The notes: generated by a model from the letters alone, not told the origin. Counted from the first letter of the stretch, positions 19,810 through 31,388 are shown. The stretch is 47,402 bases of DNA from Paulinella micropora (GCA_009731375.1 BJOX01000083.1:600769-648170), one strand, 5' to 3'. Program-made: numbers and translations.

Positions 19810-20034
19810 CGACCTTGGAGCAACGCTCACGCTCATAGGTTGAGTTGTCTCCGGTGACCGCGATGATGCGAGGACAAGGACAAGGAGGCTGCTGCTGGGC
19901 ACACCTTACAACACACACAGATACACAAGCCTGTGCCTGTCTTTCTATCTGTCTGTCTGTCTGTGTCTCTCTCTCTCTCTCTCTCTTCTCCCTCTCTCTC
20001 TCTTCTCCCTCTCTCTCTTCTCCCTCTCTCTGAC
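19735..20034. repeat. (AAAG)n and (CT)n intronic arrays
   Basis: The AAAG-rich tract (19724-19809) lies where the acceptor of the DGFINKP exon should be; read on the minus strand it is pure pyrimidine without any AG. The (CT)n tract (19965-20030) lies in the next intron upstream in transcription. Confidence 0.9.
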
Positions 20035-20251
20035 CAGGCGCGAATGAAGCGTGACGAGGTCAGCCCATCCATGACAGGCATGTTCACTTCCATGAAGATC
20101 AAATCGAAGTCTCGTGCTTCACTCTTCACCGCCTGCAACGCCTCCTTCCCGTTCTCTGCCGTCTTGATACAGTCAGAGGTGTAGCCCGCCCTGGCACCAC
20201 ATTCAAGAGACAGAAATTATCGACTTTGATCTCAATTTTTGAATCAAAATT

Positions 20252-20390
20252 TAAGATGCGACAATGTTCAGCAAGGCACTTGGAAGCTCTTATCCTGAGC
20301 TTGCAAGCGATGGCTGCAGAATCGACAATGTTCAGCACTGCACTTGGAAGCTCTTATCCTGAGCTTGCAAGCGATGGCTACAGAATCATC
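20252..20390. repeat. Intronic tandem repeat of about 66 bp, two copies
   Basis: Two adjacent copies start GACAATGTTCAGCA and contain CACTTGGAAGCTCTTATCCT and GCTTGCAAGCGATGGCT. They differ at a few positions and lie in the intron between two receiver exons of the kinase gene. Confidence 0.85.
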
Positions 20391-22179
20391 AGAGAACGAT
20401 GATTGACGGAGAATGATGAGATCAAAGGTGGATGGTTTTACCTAGACAGAAACTTGAGCATGATGGTCCGGTTGATTAAGGCGTCGTCCACGAGTAGGGC
20501 CCTGGACGGGTGCTTCTTTGCAAAGCCAGTCATATCTTTGCCCGGAAATTGCTGTCGAATGGTGGCGAAACGGGGGGAGTTGGCGGTGGAGATTGCCGGG
20601 GAAAGGGAAAGGGGGAAGATTGACGGGGAAACAGCCGACCAGCTGACCCGGAACATAGCCGGTTGTAACAGCACAGGGTGCTCTCGCTGCAGAGCAAGGG
20701 TGCAGCAGAACGTGCTGCCCTCGCCAGGACGGCTTTCGGCCAGCGTCACATCGCCGCCCATGAGTCTAGCCAGACGTCGACACAGCGCCAGTCCCAGACC
20801 GGTGCCTCCGAAGCGCCGGAACCTGGATTGTTCGCCTTGCGAGTAAGGCTGAAAGAGTCGTGCATGCTGCTCGGGTGTGATATATCGATGCTGATTCCTG
20901 TATCGCGCACCAGCACCTGCAGGCGGTCGCCCCGCACGGACACTTCGCTGCGCACGGAGCCACTGTCCGTGAACTTGATTGCATTGCCAATCAAGTTCAA
21001 GAGAATCTGCTGGAATCGAGTAGGGTCGTTCACCATCGTGGGCGGTACTGTGTGCTCGAACGACACCTCGAGTAAAAGTCCTTTCTTGGTCGCAATCACC
21101 TCCATGTGCTCAAACGCTCCTCCGATCACCTAGTGCGGGGAAAACGTGACGCTCTCCATCTGTAGGCTGGCAGCGTCGGCTTTGGACATGTCCAAGTATT
21201 TGCGAAGCAAGTCGTTCATGTACATGCCACAGCTGAGCACACGCCGTAATGCCTCATCCTTGTCCTGCGTATGGAAGTATGTATGTATGTATGTATGTAT
21301 GTATGTATATGTATGTATGTATGTATGTATGTACATATGTATGTAGTATGTATGTATGTGTGTGTATGTATGTATGTATGTATGTATGTACATTGTATGT
21401 ATGTATGTATGTATGTATGTATGTATTTACGTTTGAATGCATGTTTGAATGCATGTTTGAATGTATGTTTGAATGTATGTTCCTATTCAAGTTTGAGACC
21501 GTCAGAGACGTGATGAAATGTATTTGAATTTTGCAATGGAGACAAGAAAGCATCCCGCCTCTGTCTTAGAGAACGGGGTAGTAAACTAGGAGAAACCTTC
21601 GAGGAGCTATGGTTGAGTCCCACCTCAGCGAAACCTGCAAACGAATACAAGTGACCGTGTGAGGTGGCCGTCCCAACTAGTCTCTCATCACACACGCCAT
21701 GAACGCCTTGCAGACAAAGAGAGAACCGACCTATTATCGCCGACAAGGGATTTTTTAGCTCATGTGCTACTAGAGCGATGGAAGAAGCGTCTCCCAGCTC
21801 CTGCATCTGTCACGAAACAATTTGAGAAAAGTGAGGTAAAAACACGAACTGACGCCCAACTCTGAGTGATCGGAACCCAACAATATTGGGGTCACCCACA
21901 AGAATTGTTCATGTGTCACAGAAAAAAGGCAACTAGCAAATTGGAACGGCCTGATTTTGCAGTACGTGGTGAAATGAGGGGGTTTCTTTTTTTGCACAAT
22001 TTGTCCTGATGTGTAGGGGAAACAGAGCCTATCAGGAAAATTGTGCACGGTGAGACTTCGGTGATGCGCAATCTATCTACCCAATGGGTTTTTTGTTTTG
22101 TTGAAGATTTACACGATGTTTACGACAGAAAAAAGGTTTCTCATTAAGCCATTGAGGGTAAAAACGTCCGGAACCTCTC

Positions 22180-22361
22180 TCAGTCTCCACAGTCAAATGT
22201 GTCCACGCGGTCCCAGAATCTCCACAGCGTCAATCTGGAGGCAAGCTGCGCGGAAAAAAATCCCATAGGAACGAAATTCTCGGGGCGCTCAAAAGGAAAG
22301 CAAGTTACAAGCCTCTCCTGGAACGCACTCCACACTTTTGGGACCTGAATGGTCTTCCTGG
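22180..22361 (-). CDS. Possible upstream exon of the kinase, unknown domain
   Basis: An open stretch on the minus strand follows an acceptor (CTGCCAG before GAAGACC). It reads VPKVWSAFQERLVTC, FPFERPENFVPMGFF and LTLWRFWDR, with a GTGGAC donor in phase 0 that would fit the H-box exon at 21800. No family is recognised, so it could also be a chance ORF. Positions 21801-22179 between them hold no recognised feature. Confidence 0.3.
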
Positions 22362-22439
22362 CAGGAGATAAGGCTGGCGACACGGTACTTATAACTGACT
22401 GGCAATGATGAATGATTAACTGAGACTCATGCATTCACA

Positions 22440-23642
22440 CACTCCATTCAAAAACTAGGTGCCAGTCACAACATAGTAAAGTATACTTGTTTTTTGCCAT
22501 CTGAGTCATGATGATCTGACTGCAATGACTGGAGTTTGAGTGAATGTCTCTCACTCAGTCACTCACACAGAGACAGTGAAAAAGTAGTTGCCAGTCAAAA
22601 AAATAGTTGGAATATACTTGTTTTTGCCATCTGACTGGCGATGACTGGTGTTTGAGTGAATGAGTCTGACTGATCTACTGAGACTCATTCACTCACACTC
22701 TCCACTCAAGCAATGGTTACCAGTCACAAAATAGATGCAGAATACTTGTTTTTGCCATCTGAATGGCAATGACTGGTGCTTGAGTGAATAAGTGAGTCAG
22801 TGAATCAGTGAGCGAGTCTGGGCGACTGATAATGAGTGAGTGAGTGAGTGAGTCTGAATTGATCATGAGTGAGTGAGTCTGAATGATTGATCATGCGTGA
22901 GTGAGTGAGTCTGCGTGAGTGATCATGAGTAAGTAACTGACTCACTGAGTGAGTCGAGTGCTGGGAGTGAGTTGATGAGTCAGTCCAAGTCGAGTGCTGC
23001 GAGTGAGTTGATGAGTCAGTCCAAGTTTCAAGTTTAAAATAGACTGACTAACTCACTCACTCACTCACTCACTCACTCACTCACTCGCTCACTCACTGAC
23101 ACGCACGCGACTCACTCACTCACACACTCACAGTAGTTTTGCCATCTGACTGGCGATGACTGGTGTTTGAGTGAGTGAGTGAGTGCGTGAGTGAGTGAGT
23201 GAGCGAGCGAGTCTGAGCGAGTGCATGAGCGAGTGAGTGAGTCTGAATGATTGAATATTAGTGTGAGAGAGTGAGTCAGTGAGTGAGTGAGTCAGTGAGT
23301 CTGAGTGAGTGATCATGAGTGAGTGAATGATCATGAGCGAGTGAGTGATCATGAGTGAGTGAGTGAGTGAGTGAGTGAGTGAGTGTGAGTCGAGTGCTGA
23401 GAGTGAGTTGAGTGAGTTAGTCCGATTTTCAAAGTTAAAAATGAACTGACTAACTCACTCACTCACTCACTCAATCACTAACTCACTCAGCACTCGACTC
23501 ACACTCACTCACTCAGACTCACTCACTGACGCAACTCGACTCACACTCGCTCACTAACTCAGACCCACACTCACTGACGCACGCGCACTCACTCACTCAC
23601 TCACGCACTCACACTCACAACTCAAACTCACACACTCATTCA
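22440..23642. repeat. Imperfect (GAGT)n/(CACT)n arrays with a repeated unique block
   Basis: A block containing TTTTTGCCATCTGACTGGCG and ATGACTGGTGTTTGAGTGA recurs near 22497, 22625, 22755 and 23135. It is separated by GAGT or CACT tetranucleotides that switch strand along the region. Frames are Ser/Leu/Thr/His repeats and are not genes. Confidence 0.85.
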
Positions 23643-23643
23643 C

Positions 23644-23644
<1 letters not shown>

Positions 23645-23689
<45 letters not shown>

Positions 23690-24193
23690 TAGTAGTAGTG
23701 GTAGTAGTAGTAGTAGTAGTAGTACTGCTTTTTATTTGTTTTTATTTGTTTTGTTTTTATCGATCTGCTTGTTTTTTCCTCGTTCTTAGTTTCTTGTTGT
23801 CCTCTTTGTCTCTCTTTCTCCTTTTTCTCTTTTTTCCCTCTTGTATCGTCCTTTTTATTCTTTCCTGGGGCCTTCTGTTGAACCTTTGTTCCCGTTTTTC
23901 CTTTTGAGCTTGTACTGCTGTTCGGAACCAGATCGCTTTTGATTTAAGCTCTTCTTTATGTTCTTCTTTATCTTTTGTTCTTCTTTGTTTCCTCTTTTTC
24001 TTTCCTCATTAAACCTTGCTTACTGTAATTAAAAAAAAAAAAAAGTTTTGTCTGATCTCTGCACTCTATTCTTTGCTCTTGTTTGCTTTTGTGTGTTTGT
24101 GTTTGTCGTTGCTTTTATGTGTTTGTTGTTTTCTCTGTTGCTTTCTTGTTGTGCTTACCTAGAGAGAGAGAGCGAGCGAGAGAGAGAGAGAGG

Positions 24194-24241
<48 letters not shown>

Positions 24242-24283
24242 GAGAGGGAGAGAGAGAGAGGGAGAGAGAGAGAGCGAGAGTGA

Positions 24284-24314
<31 letters not shown>

Positions 24315-24373
24315 TGTGTGTGTATGTATGTATGTATGTATGTAGTATGTATGTATGTATGTATGTATATATG

Positions 24374-24435
<62 letters not shown>

Positions 24436-24500
24436 TGTATGTGTGTGTGTGTATGTATATACACTATTGATATGTATGTATGTCACAATATGTTGTGTTG
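23645..24500. repeat. (GTA)n, T-rich, (GA)n, (GT)n and (TATG)n arrays
   Basis: A GTA array (23645-23725) is followed by a T-rich stretch without a recognised gene (23726-24155), then (GA)n (24162-24280), (GT)n and (TATG)n to about 24485. This is the probable upstream region or first intron of the next gene. Confidence 0.9.
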
Positions 24501-24588
24501 TTACATTATCTATGTAGTAGGTTCTTTCACGGCTTCCGCGCTGGTTTTGTCTGTTTATGTATTCTCCTTTTTACGCTTCAAGATTGTC

Positions 24589-25512
24589 ATGAATCTTCGA
24601 AGACGGTTGAATTTAATACACATGCGCAGCTCCCTGGAAACTCCGATCCAGGACTTCATAGAAAAAACGAGGTTTCTGTTTCTTGGTGTGCTGTTAATCT
24701 TTTTAATAATATCTCCACTCGTCGCTAAGGGTATAATTCATCATATCCAGGACCAGACAGTCTGATTTTGTTTGTTTCCCACGCCTGTCACTATTTCATT
24801 TGCAGTCGTTGTTACATTGCTCACGATAACTTTGGTGAGCCTTGTTTTACGAAAGATTTTGGAAACACGCTGGTTGCTAAGGACTGCTCCCCACGAAATC
24901 TACCGAAACATGGTAATTCGCAGTCGGCTGTCGGCTGGCTGCTTTGTACCATACTGTTCGCAACACAGCTCCAATTTGAAGCAGAGCCGCACCGCAAAAC
25001 AAATAGAAAAGGTGAAAAGTATTATCACAATCTGTGATAAGATCATGAAGCCCAGCGCATTCCTTGTTGTCGATATAGAAAGTATTATAGCAAGTATCGA
25101 CGCGGTAGTTGTGGCAGCCACACCAGAGATCTCTCCATACTGAAATCAAAAACAAGTCGAGCAGATTGCGGCTAAGAAAAGGGAGGCTAAATTAAACACG
25201 GTGAACTCCTCGAGCAGCAGCTCGGTGGGTGAAGATGTTTCCTTCCGCCCCGTGGAACGCATCTCAGCCGCGGACTTTCAAGCACCTGCAAATGCAAATA
25301 TGAAGGCGACCTTGCTTCATCTTCGAACCGAATCAAAGTCGAAGGTTCAAGCGCCTGCAAATGCTGACTTGATCATTCATGATCTTAGAATCGAACTCGA
25401 ACCGTCGGAGAATCTTTACGCTTCTACGCCGTCACACCATTCGATTAAGTTGGAGCAGTCAGCAGCCCCGATCAGCGACTTTTCAAAATCATCAATCCGC
25501 TCAGTGCTGTAG
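24589..25512 (+). CDS. Unknown small two-helix membrane protein, 3 exons
   Basis: No family recognised. One reading frame is interrupted by only two TGA codons, and each lies inside an intron-like segment with matching phase. Exon 1 is 24589-24730 (donor GTATAA); exon 2 is 24806-25093 (acceptor TTTGCAG, donor GTATCG); exon 3 is 25157-25512. The spliced length is 786 nt, 261 residues. Residues 25-65 form two adjacent hydrophobic segments (LFLGVLLIFLIISPLVA and VVTLLTITLVSLVL) joined across intron 1. A basic, hydrophilic tail follows with a Ser run and two related repeats (QAPANANMK and QAPANADLI, each followed by a LHLRTE/LRIELE-like stretch). The first ATG in the open segment was taken as start; an upstream exon beyond the TATG array is possible. 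An alternative donor GTAATT lies at 24913. Confidence 0.55.
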
Positions 25513-25536
25513 ACTGGAGTTTACAAAGAAGGAAGA

Positions 25537-25581
<45 letters not shown>

Positions 25582-25711
25582 GTTTCTGCTGTTTCTGCTG
25601 TTGCTGTTGTTGCTTGTATATATTTATTATAGCGTGACTTATTTTGCTGTCTTGATACTTCTACCACCACTTCACTCACACTTTTCCGGCGTTTCTCAGT
25701 TCGTCCTCCCT

Positions 25712-25756
<45 letters not shown>

Positions 25757-26590
25757 GAGTCACCCCACCCCACCCCACCACCTCCCCTCCTTTCTCTCTC
25801 CCTCAGCTCTCTCCCTCTCTCTCTCTCTCTTCCTCTCCCACCACCACCACTGCCGCTACTTTCCACTCTCAGTTGCCTACAATTTTTTCAAATAACAGTG
25901 ACGGAGTATGATTTATGAATTTCAGTCAATCTTATATAAAGTTGAGTGAAGTTTAAATTATGGCTATTAACATTTTGTTATATTCAATAACGACATGATA
26001 ATGATATATATTTAATTCAGTGCCATTCGTAGAGCGCCGGGGCGGCTGAGTGGGAACTCAGTGAGCAGGAGAGATGTTTCAAGTTCAAAATTTAGATGAA
26101 CTTCACTTCCGACTGCTCAGTTTCAAGTTTTAATTTCAAGTTATCATTAACTAAATTTTACAGAAGTAGTTCAAGTTTGAATTTCGAATTTAAACGGTGA
26201 CTATTGAATCCGAGTCATTATTTTAGACGTTAACCCTTAACACGGCAATCCACATTTGTGGATTACAACCACATTTGTGGGTCTTGGGGATTGTTCAAGT
26301 TTTTGAGCCACAAATGTGGCAATACTATGATTAGCAGTACTAAGTACTGTACTTTGTTTGTATTAAATAATTCTGTCATATTTAAGCGAACTATTAAAAA
26401 AAAAACCGGTCATCAATAACGTAAAAGGTCATTTTAATCAACCACTGTATCAGACTGGGCACCGTGGCACCTTAACGATCGGCCAAAACCTTTACCGTGC
26501 AGTGATAAGTCACTCTTTTTGACCGGTTCATCAGATTCTCTTTTGCACGACGTTTCGACTGGCTTCACTAACTAGTTTTCGATTCCGTTG
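25513..26590. other. 3' flank and AT-rich stretch, no gene recognised
   Basis: It holds a (CTA)n run (25539-25580), a (CT)n run (25715-25755), AT-rich sequence with TTCAAGTTT words, and three CCACATTTGTGG-type motifs (about 26252, 26270 and inverted 26310). A frame at 26595-26939 (115 codons) has no recognisable domain and is left uncalled. Confidence 0.6.
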
Positions 26591-27230
26591 AGAAATGATT
26601 TCAAACTATCAGTTCAAACTTATTTTTAGCTATTACCACTTTTTCCCATTCGCATTACCTTTTCCCCCGATTTCCCGTGAAACACGTTTTACGGTAAATT
26701 TTGTGGACAAAGAGAAGGATTCACGGAAAAACACAATATCTAACTGTCTTTTCCGTTCCCAGTCATTTTCGCCTAGGCTTCCCAAATCAATTTGGGATTT
26801 TCAAGTCCACCAACCCGACACTATCCGTTTTATGACTGTTAACTTGAAGACAAAAGACACTCATGATCCGATTGAGAACTGGAGACCTCACAATCTACGT
26901 TCTACACTTGATCGTACGTTGCACCCAAGCCTGCGATGAGTTCGAAATTATGTAAATAAACGAATTGACCTCTCTACTATTTACTTGTATTTCACCTGCT
27001 CCCACTGAGTCAGGACTCAAAGCAGTCATAGCGTTCTTATTAAGAGTTCGTTGTATCTGCTTACTTGAAGAGTCAGTTGTATACAAACTCACAATTTGAA
27101 TTTTTCCATTCAAGAGAAAACTACACACACAGAGTTGGTGTGTTCTGTGCACAGATCGATTTGGAAAGACCATCTCTTTCAGGAGTGGCTATACAACAAC
27201 GTATTAGGACAGTGGAAACCAAAAACACAT

Positions 27231-29018
27231 ATGTCTCGACAGACCGTTCACCTGCCGTTACAATTTTGTGTCCCTTCTCTGCCCTTATACACACTATTAT
27301 GCAGTCAACCAACACAGTATGTGTTTGGTTTTGTCGTTTTAGGGTCACCCCCTACCTACAGAGTGGAGAATACCTCCTCCACTGCGCCTCGCCCTCTTCA
27401 GCTACTGCTCTGCGTTCCGGCTTGCTCGTGGTACATCTACATGTGGAACCAGTCGCGACACGACGACCCAGTATCGAAATACAACGAGCACAAACGACGT
27501 TGTCTGGACCCATATCCCATTTTGGGCTCCCGTACAGACATTCTACGTACAGATAAGAAGTTTCAGGAGGAAGTCAAGGCTGGAAAGACTACTTGCCTCC
27601 ATACTAATCTATTACGTACTCAAACAGTGCAATTCATTTACGATTTACGGACCAGTTATGTTGGTGATGAACGAGACATTCTTCGGAAAACTTACAAGGA
27701 TAAGGCTACCTGGCTACTACAGGTCCCCATTGCCCCTCAAGCCAGCCTAGACCTCCTTCGTAATCCAGAATGGACAGACGCCGAAGTCTGTTCCCAGTAC
27801 CTGGGACCTGCAGGATCGTTGGCAGCCGCAGAGACAGCTGATCGAGCTGCCTTTGCACGCGAATTAGCAGTCAACTACCACATCGCCAACACGCCGATTC
27901 AACTGGCCATCATGCACGCCATCAGCAATGTTAGCGCGTGGGGAGATAAAGCTACGGTTGCCATCATCGACGCCTGTTGGGCCCGCTTCGTCTGCCTCAC
28001 CGACCCAATCCAGCAGGTATGGTGTTCGCTGTCCCTCATCTGGCTGAAATTCATTCGCGACCTTATTCATGGCCGTCTGGATAAGCATGACACACGGAAG
28101 TCAGCTCTCCAAGCTCTCAATCTACAAAGTCTTAAGAAGGAACAACTCTTGGCGTACATCCATCGGTGCATTACGTTCTACGAGGCTACATATGTAGCAG
28201 GCGTAAGCATTTGTGACGGAAACCAGATTGAGGACTTGGGCCGCATGCTGACCCCGATGGAGCGCGATCGTTGGAATCAGCAAACAGATCACGTCCTGCT
28301 CACCTACGGCCTCGGATGGCCGCGCAACCTGGATGACCTCCTCCCTTGGGCCAGGACCCTTGACCCCAATGTCATGGATGAGTATTTTCTGGGGATGGAG
28401 ATCCCGGTCCGCACCGACACCGAAGATCCATCTACGTACAAACGGGACTTTGTTCGTCAGAGACGTCAGCAGCACCGGCAAGTAACGACTACCGTGGAGA
28501 ATAACAACACTAACCGCCCCCCTTGGCAGAAACGTAAGGCGGACGCCATGGCGATGACCCAAACCGCTCCCTTACAGACATCGATTCGCCCTGTCAAGCG
28601 CCTGAAGACCGATTCACCGGGTAAGTTGTCGAACCAGACCAAACGAAAACTTTTCACGGGCATACCATGCGCCTACTGCAAGGAGCACAACAATTTCTTG
28701 AAGAAGGACCAGCTTCCCAAACATTCGTTTGAAGAGTGCAAACTTCGTCAACAGCGTCGTCAAGACGACGGAAAACCATCAGCGGCCGTTGCTCGCAACA
28801 CCAGGCGCGCCTTCCACATGACTACCCGGTCCCGCGCGTCCTCTCCGCTGGTGCCAACGCCCCCGCCTCTGCTGATTACGACTATCCCAACAGTTGTCAC
28901 TGGATGCGTTTGGGTCGCCAAACATCCTCTCAACCGCCCATTTATCGGCAAGACTACATGCGCTTTGGATTCAGCCTGCAACTGTAAAGGCGTCGCTCGC
29001 TTGTCGTGGGTTATATAA
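27231..29018 (+). CDS. Gag-like protein of a retroelement, zinc-knuckle-like C-terminus
   Basis: A single long ORF of 595 codons from the ATG at 27231; the frame is open from 27096 without an ATG. The middle is helix-rich and soluble-looking. Residues about 475-485 contain a C-x2-C cluster (PCAYCKEHNN) followed by H-x4-C (KHSFEEC). This gives C-x2-C-x14-H-x4-C, an expanded zinc-knuckle spacing. Flanks of the cluster are Lys/Arg-rich, as in nucleocapsid regions. No protease, reverse transcriptase or integrase is visible downstream, and I see no LTRs, so this is an orphan Gag-like gene or a fragment. An overlapping +1 frame (28736-28987) could be a frameshift continuation. Homology to a named family was not recognised. 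Confidence 0.5.
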   Translation: MSRQTVHLPLQFCVPSLPLYTLLCSQPTQYVFGFVVLGSPPTYRVENTSSTAPRPLQLLLCVPACSWYIYMWNQSRHDDPVSKYNEHKRRCLDPYPILGSRTDILRTDKKFQEEVKAGKTTCLHTNLLRTQTVQFIYDLRTSYVGDERDILRKTYKDKATWLLQVPIAPQASLDLLRNPEWTDAEVCSQYLGPAGSLAAAETADRAAFARELAVNYHIANTPIQLAIMHAISNVSAWGDKATVAIIDACWARFVCLTDPIQQVWCSLSLIWLKFIRDLIHGRLDKHDTRKSALQALNLQSLKKEQLLAYIHRCITFYEATYVAGVSICDGNQIEDLGRMLTPMERDRWNQQTDHVLLTYGLGWPRNLDDLLPWARTLDPNVMDEYFLGMEIPVRTDTEDPSTYKRDFVRQRRQQHRQVTTTVENNNTNRPPWQKRKADAMAMTQTAPLQTSIRPVKRLKTDSPGKLSNQTKRKLFTGIPCAYCKEHNNFLKKDQLPKHSFEECKLRQQRRQDDGKPSAAVARNTRRAFHMTTRSRASSPLVPTPPPLLITTIPTVVTGCVWVAKHPLNRPFIGKTTCALDSACNCKGVARLSWVI

Positions 29019-29340
29019 CACGGCTTTGTACGGTCCGATTTTAGCTGATGTTCCCAAATTAGTTGGCCCGTTTTAGCTCAGGCTGTGTCTTACTTGGTCA
29101 GTTTTAGCTGTTAATTTTTTTAATTTTTTTTCCTTATTTTCTTTGAACAAATGATAAATCTAGTCTGTACTATCATTTTGATGTAACAGTTTGTTTTTTT
29201 TGAAATCCGTTGCGTATTGCAAAAGTTGTAGCGGTTTGTTTCACCCCTACTGCCACGTCGGCGGTACACCTAGCTGTACCTATCCTGTCTCTGTTGTTCC
29301 ACAATCTTTTTTACATAGCAAACTAAATATTGCTACATGC

Positions 29341-30050
29341 TTGTCGCGGGTGGCACCCACACCACAATTTCCAGGTCTTGCGCCACCAGGCGCTGTTTGC
29401 GCACACTACAACAAGTTAGCGGCTTGTGTCATCTTTCACGTCCCTGATATTTCTTGACTTGCTCTTTTCGAGAGCACAGATATGATTGTTTTGCCTGGTC
29501 TTATACACTCCGGGAAATTCCGGTTTTTGCGCCACTACGCACTGCGTGCGCACACCTGCGGAAGCTTCAGGCTTATGTTGGGTACACTCTACACATTTCG
29601 ATGCAATATATACGCATCTCCACGCGCTCTCTTGATAAATAACACACTTTTGGTGGTGGGTGGCACAATAACCAGAAAACGTGGGTTTTTCTGCAACCAG
29701 AGCTAAGTTCTGGTCGCGGTACCCACACCAGAACATTAAGACCTTGTGCCACCAGGCGCTGTTTGCGCATACAAAAAGGAGTTAACCGCTTTTGTCACCT
29801 TTTTAGAGCACCAACATGGCATATTTCTTTTGCCTGTTACACATCAGAAAATTGAGGTTTTGGCGCCACCATGCACAGCATGTGCACACCTGAGGAAGTT
29901 TGAAGCAAGTTTTGTTTTGAAAACTCTATACATCTCGATGCCATACATACGCATCTCCACGCGCTCTCTTTGTAAATAACACAGTTTTGGTGGCGGGTGG
30001 CGCAATAACCAGAAAGCGTGGGTTTTTCTGCCACCAGAGCTTGCCACTAC
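29341..30050. repeat. R1 dispersed repeat, inverted orientation, two long units
   Basis: The reverse complement of the 1020-1745 family: GGTGGCACCCACACCA, CTTGCGCCACCAGGCGCTGT and TTTTGGTGG blocks appear in opposite order. Two units of about 350 bp begin near 29385 and 29745 and share GCGCTGTTTGCGCA, ACGCATCTCCACGCGCTCTC and AACCAGAAA blocks. Short frames are not conserved between units. Confidence 0.75.
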
Positions 30051-30800
30051 CCCGTGGTGATACTGTCAGCCCAACAATATACTTTTTAATTGCTTCACCT
30101 ACATCACTCTAGTACATCATACAATGAAGCTATTTTACCGCTGCCTGTCGTGCTTTCCTGGGTTTGCTTTTGCTTTCGTCTGCTTGCCCCTACATAGATT
30201 CTTGATTTCTTGGATTTTCAAAATGTTTCATTTAAATGTCAGCGTCACTGCTTGCTTCCTTGCGTTGAAGTCCGTTACGTTGTTTCAGCCTCTCCACTGC
30301 TTCCTTCCTACCGCCCATCGTGCTCGCTTTCAACTTTTCCTACTACACATTCACTAAATATGTCCTTGCCAACTGCAGGATTACTTGCTTTCAAAATTTA
30401 ATTAACATCCGTGACATATTGCCACAGTTACATCTTTTTCACCTTCTACTTGCCTTGCTTGAGGTTGACATACCTTTACCTACTACCATCACTATCATTA
30501 CTCCCCCTCACATACATGCACTTTGTGGCTCCATTCACAATCCATTTCGCCCACTATTTTGTATCATTTTCCGCCTACCTAACTTTGAATCTTGACAATG
30601 TCCCTGCCATCAAGGTTACTAGTGTCTTGGGTCACGTCTTACTTCTTCAACACGGCCTTACCTACTGCCACCTAATTACGCCAGTCATACGTTTTTAATA
30701 GACTTTTTTTCTCCTTTGCTCTTGTTATTTATAAGACTTCATGGTATTTCCTTTCACTTCCCTACATTTGCAACTTCTTTCCAAATCTTGCTTGTTTGCT
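30051..30800. other. No gene recognised
   Basis: T/C-rich unique sequence. Frames at 30124-30357 and 30320-30698 are rich in Phe, Leu and Cys without domain features. A pyrimidine-rich stretch before AAAG at 30810 could be a splice acceptor for the next coding segment. Confidence 0.5.
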
Positions 30801-30811
30801 TGCTGTTTAAA

Positions 30812-31065
30812 GGAGCAAGAGGGAGGAGAGAAAGGAGAAAAGAGCTCTGAGAGAGAAGCACAAGAGATGCACAAAGAACGGGAAAGGGGAAAAGAGCGAA
30901 AGTAATGGGGGTGATAGCTCAGAACAGGAATGGTGGTTAACGGCAACATGCTACAACTGCTATCAAACCGGGCATACTAAGCGTTTTTGCCCCAAACTAA
31001 AGCCTTATTCCAAACGAACTAGTCCAAAGTCAACTCACTCTGACTCCTCGAAAGGGAAGCAATAT
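30812..31065 (+). CDS. Nucleocapsid-like segment with a CCHC zinc knuckle
   Basis: An open stretch without an ATG start, basic and Lys/Glu-rich, carrying CYNCYQTGHTKRFC, an exact C-x2-C-x4-H-x4-C retroelement knuckle, and ending at TAG (31066). A frame offset by +1 continues at once through 31388 (GSNIRDKSGKFRKKG onward). The two may be joined by frameshifting, by an intron, or separated by a mutation. The segment probably begins after a splice site or a lost upstream start. Confidence 0.6.
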
Positions 31066-31388
31066 TAGAGACAAGAGTGGCAAATTTCGTAAGAAAGGAG
31101 CCAAGGGAGTTACTCTTACGAGAGGAGAGGTAGGAGAGGAGGATGAGGAAGGAGAAGAAGACAAGTCTGAGGGGAAGACAGCTCGGAAGAGGAAGAGTAT
31201 GGGCTTGTCATTATGGAAAGTGGGGAGGATGCGATGGATAGAAAGTGGCGGAAGAATAATTGCTCGTGATGGCATTGCTGAGCAAGAGGGTGAGGAGGAT
31301 AGTGAGCCTCTACAGGAGCAAAGTGAGAACAAACCCTTAGAACAACCCACAAGAGCCCGTGTGGGGGGGGGGGGGGGGGGGGTGGTGG
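31057..31388 (+). CDS. Acidic/basic ORF running into assembly gap
   Basis: It continues the element-like region in the +1 frame relative to the knuckle segment. It is rich in Glu, Lys and Arg, then enters poly(G) (Gly codons) and the gap at 31389-31749. No domain is recognised. Confidence 0.35.

Noticed and set aside
18056-19918. A 620-codon minus-strand frame
   Set aside because: Most of it is an N gap and GATA repeat. Only the parts at 19585-19716 and 19814-19904 and the Ser-rich exons have splice and motif support.
21131-21133. TAG read as glutamine (altered genetic code)
   Set aside because: A Gln would fit the protein at this point, but the same exon also has a frameshift and other lesions. 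The intact CCA-enzyme and TBC exons contain no in-frame TAG or TAA, so decay or error is simpler.
24048-24165. A hydrophobic first exon for the membrane-protein gene
   Set aside because: The frame is Phe/Leu/Val/Cys-rich because of T/G-rich sequence, runs straight into (GA)n and has no donor in phase.
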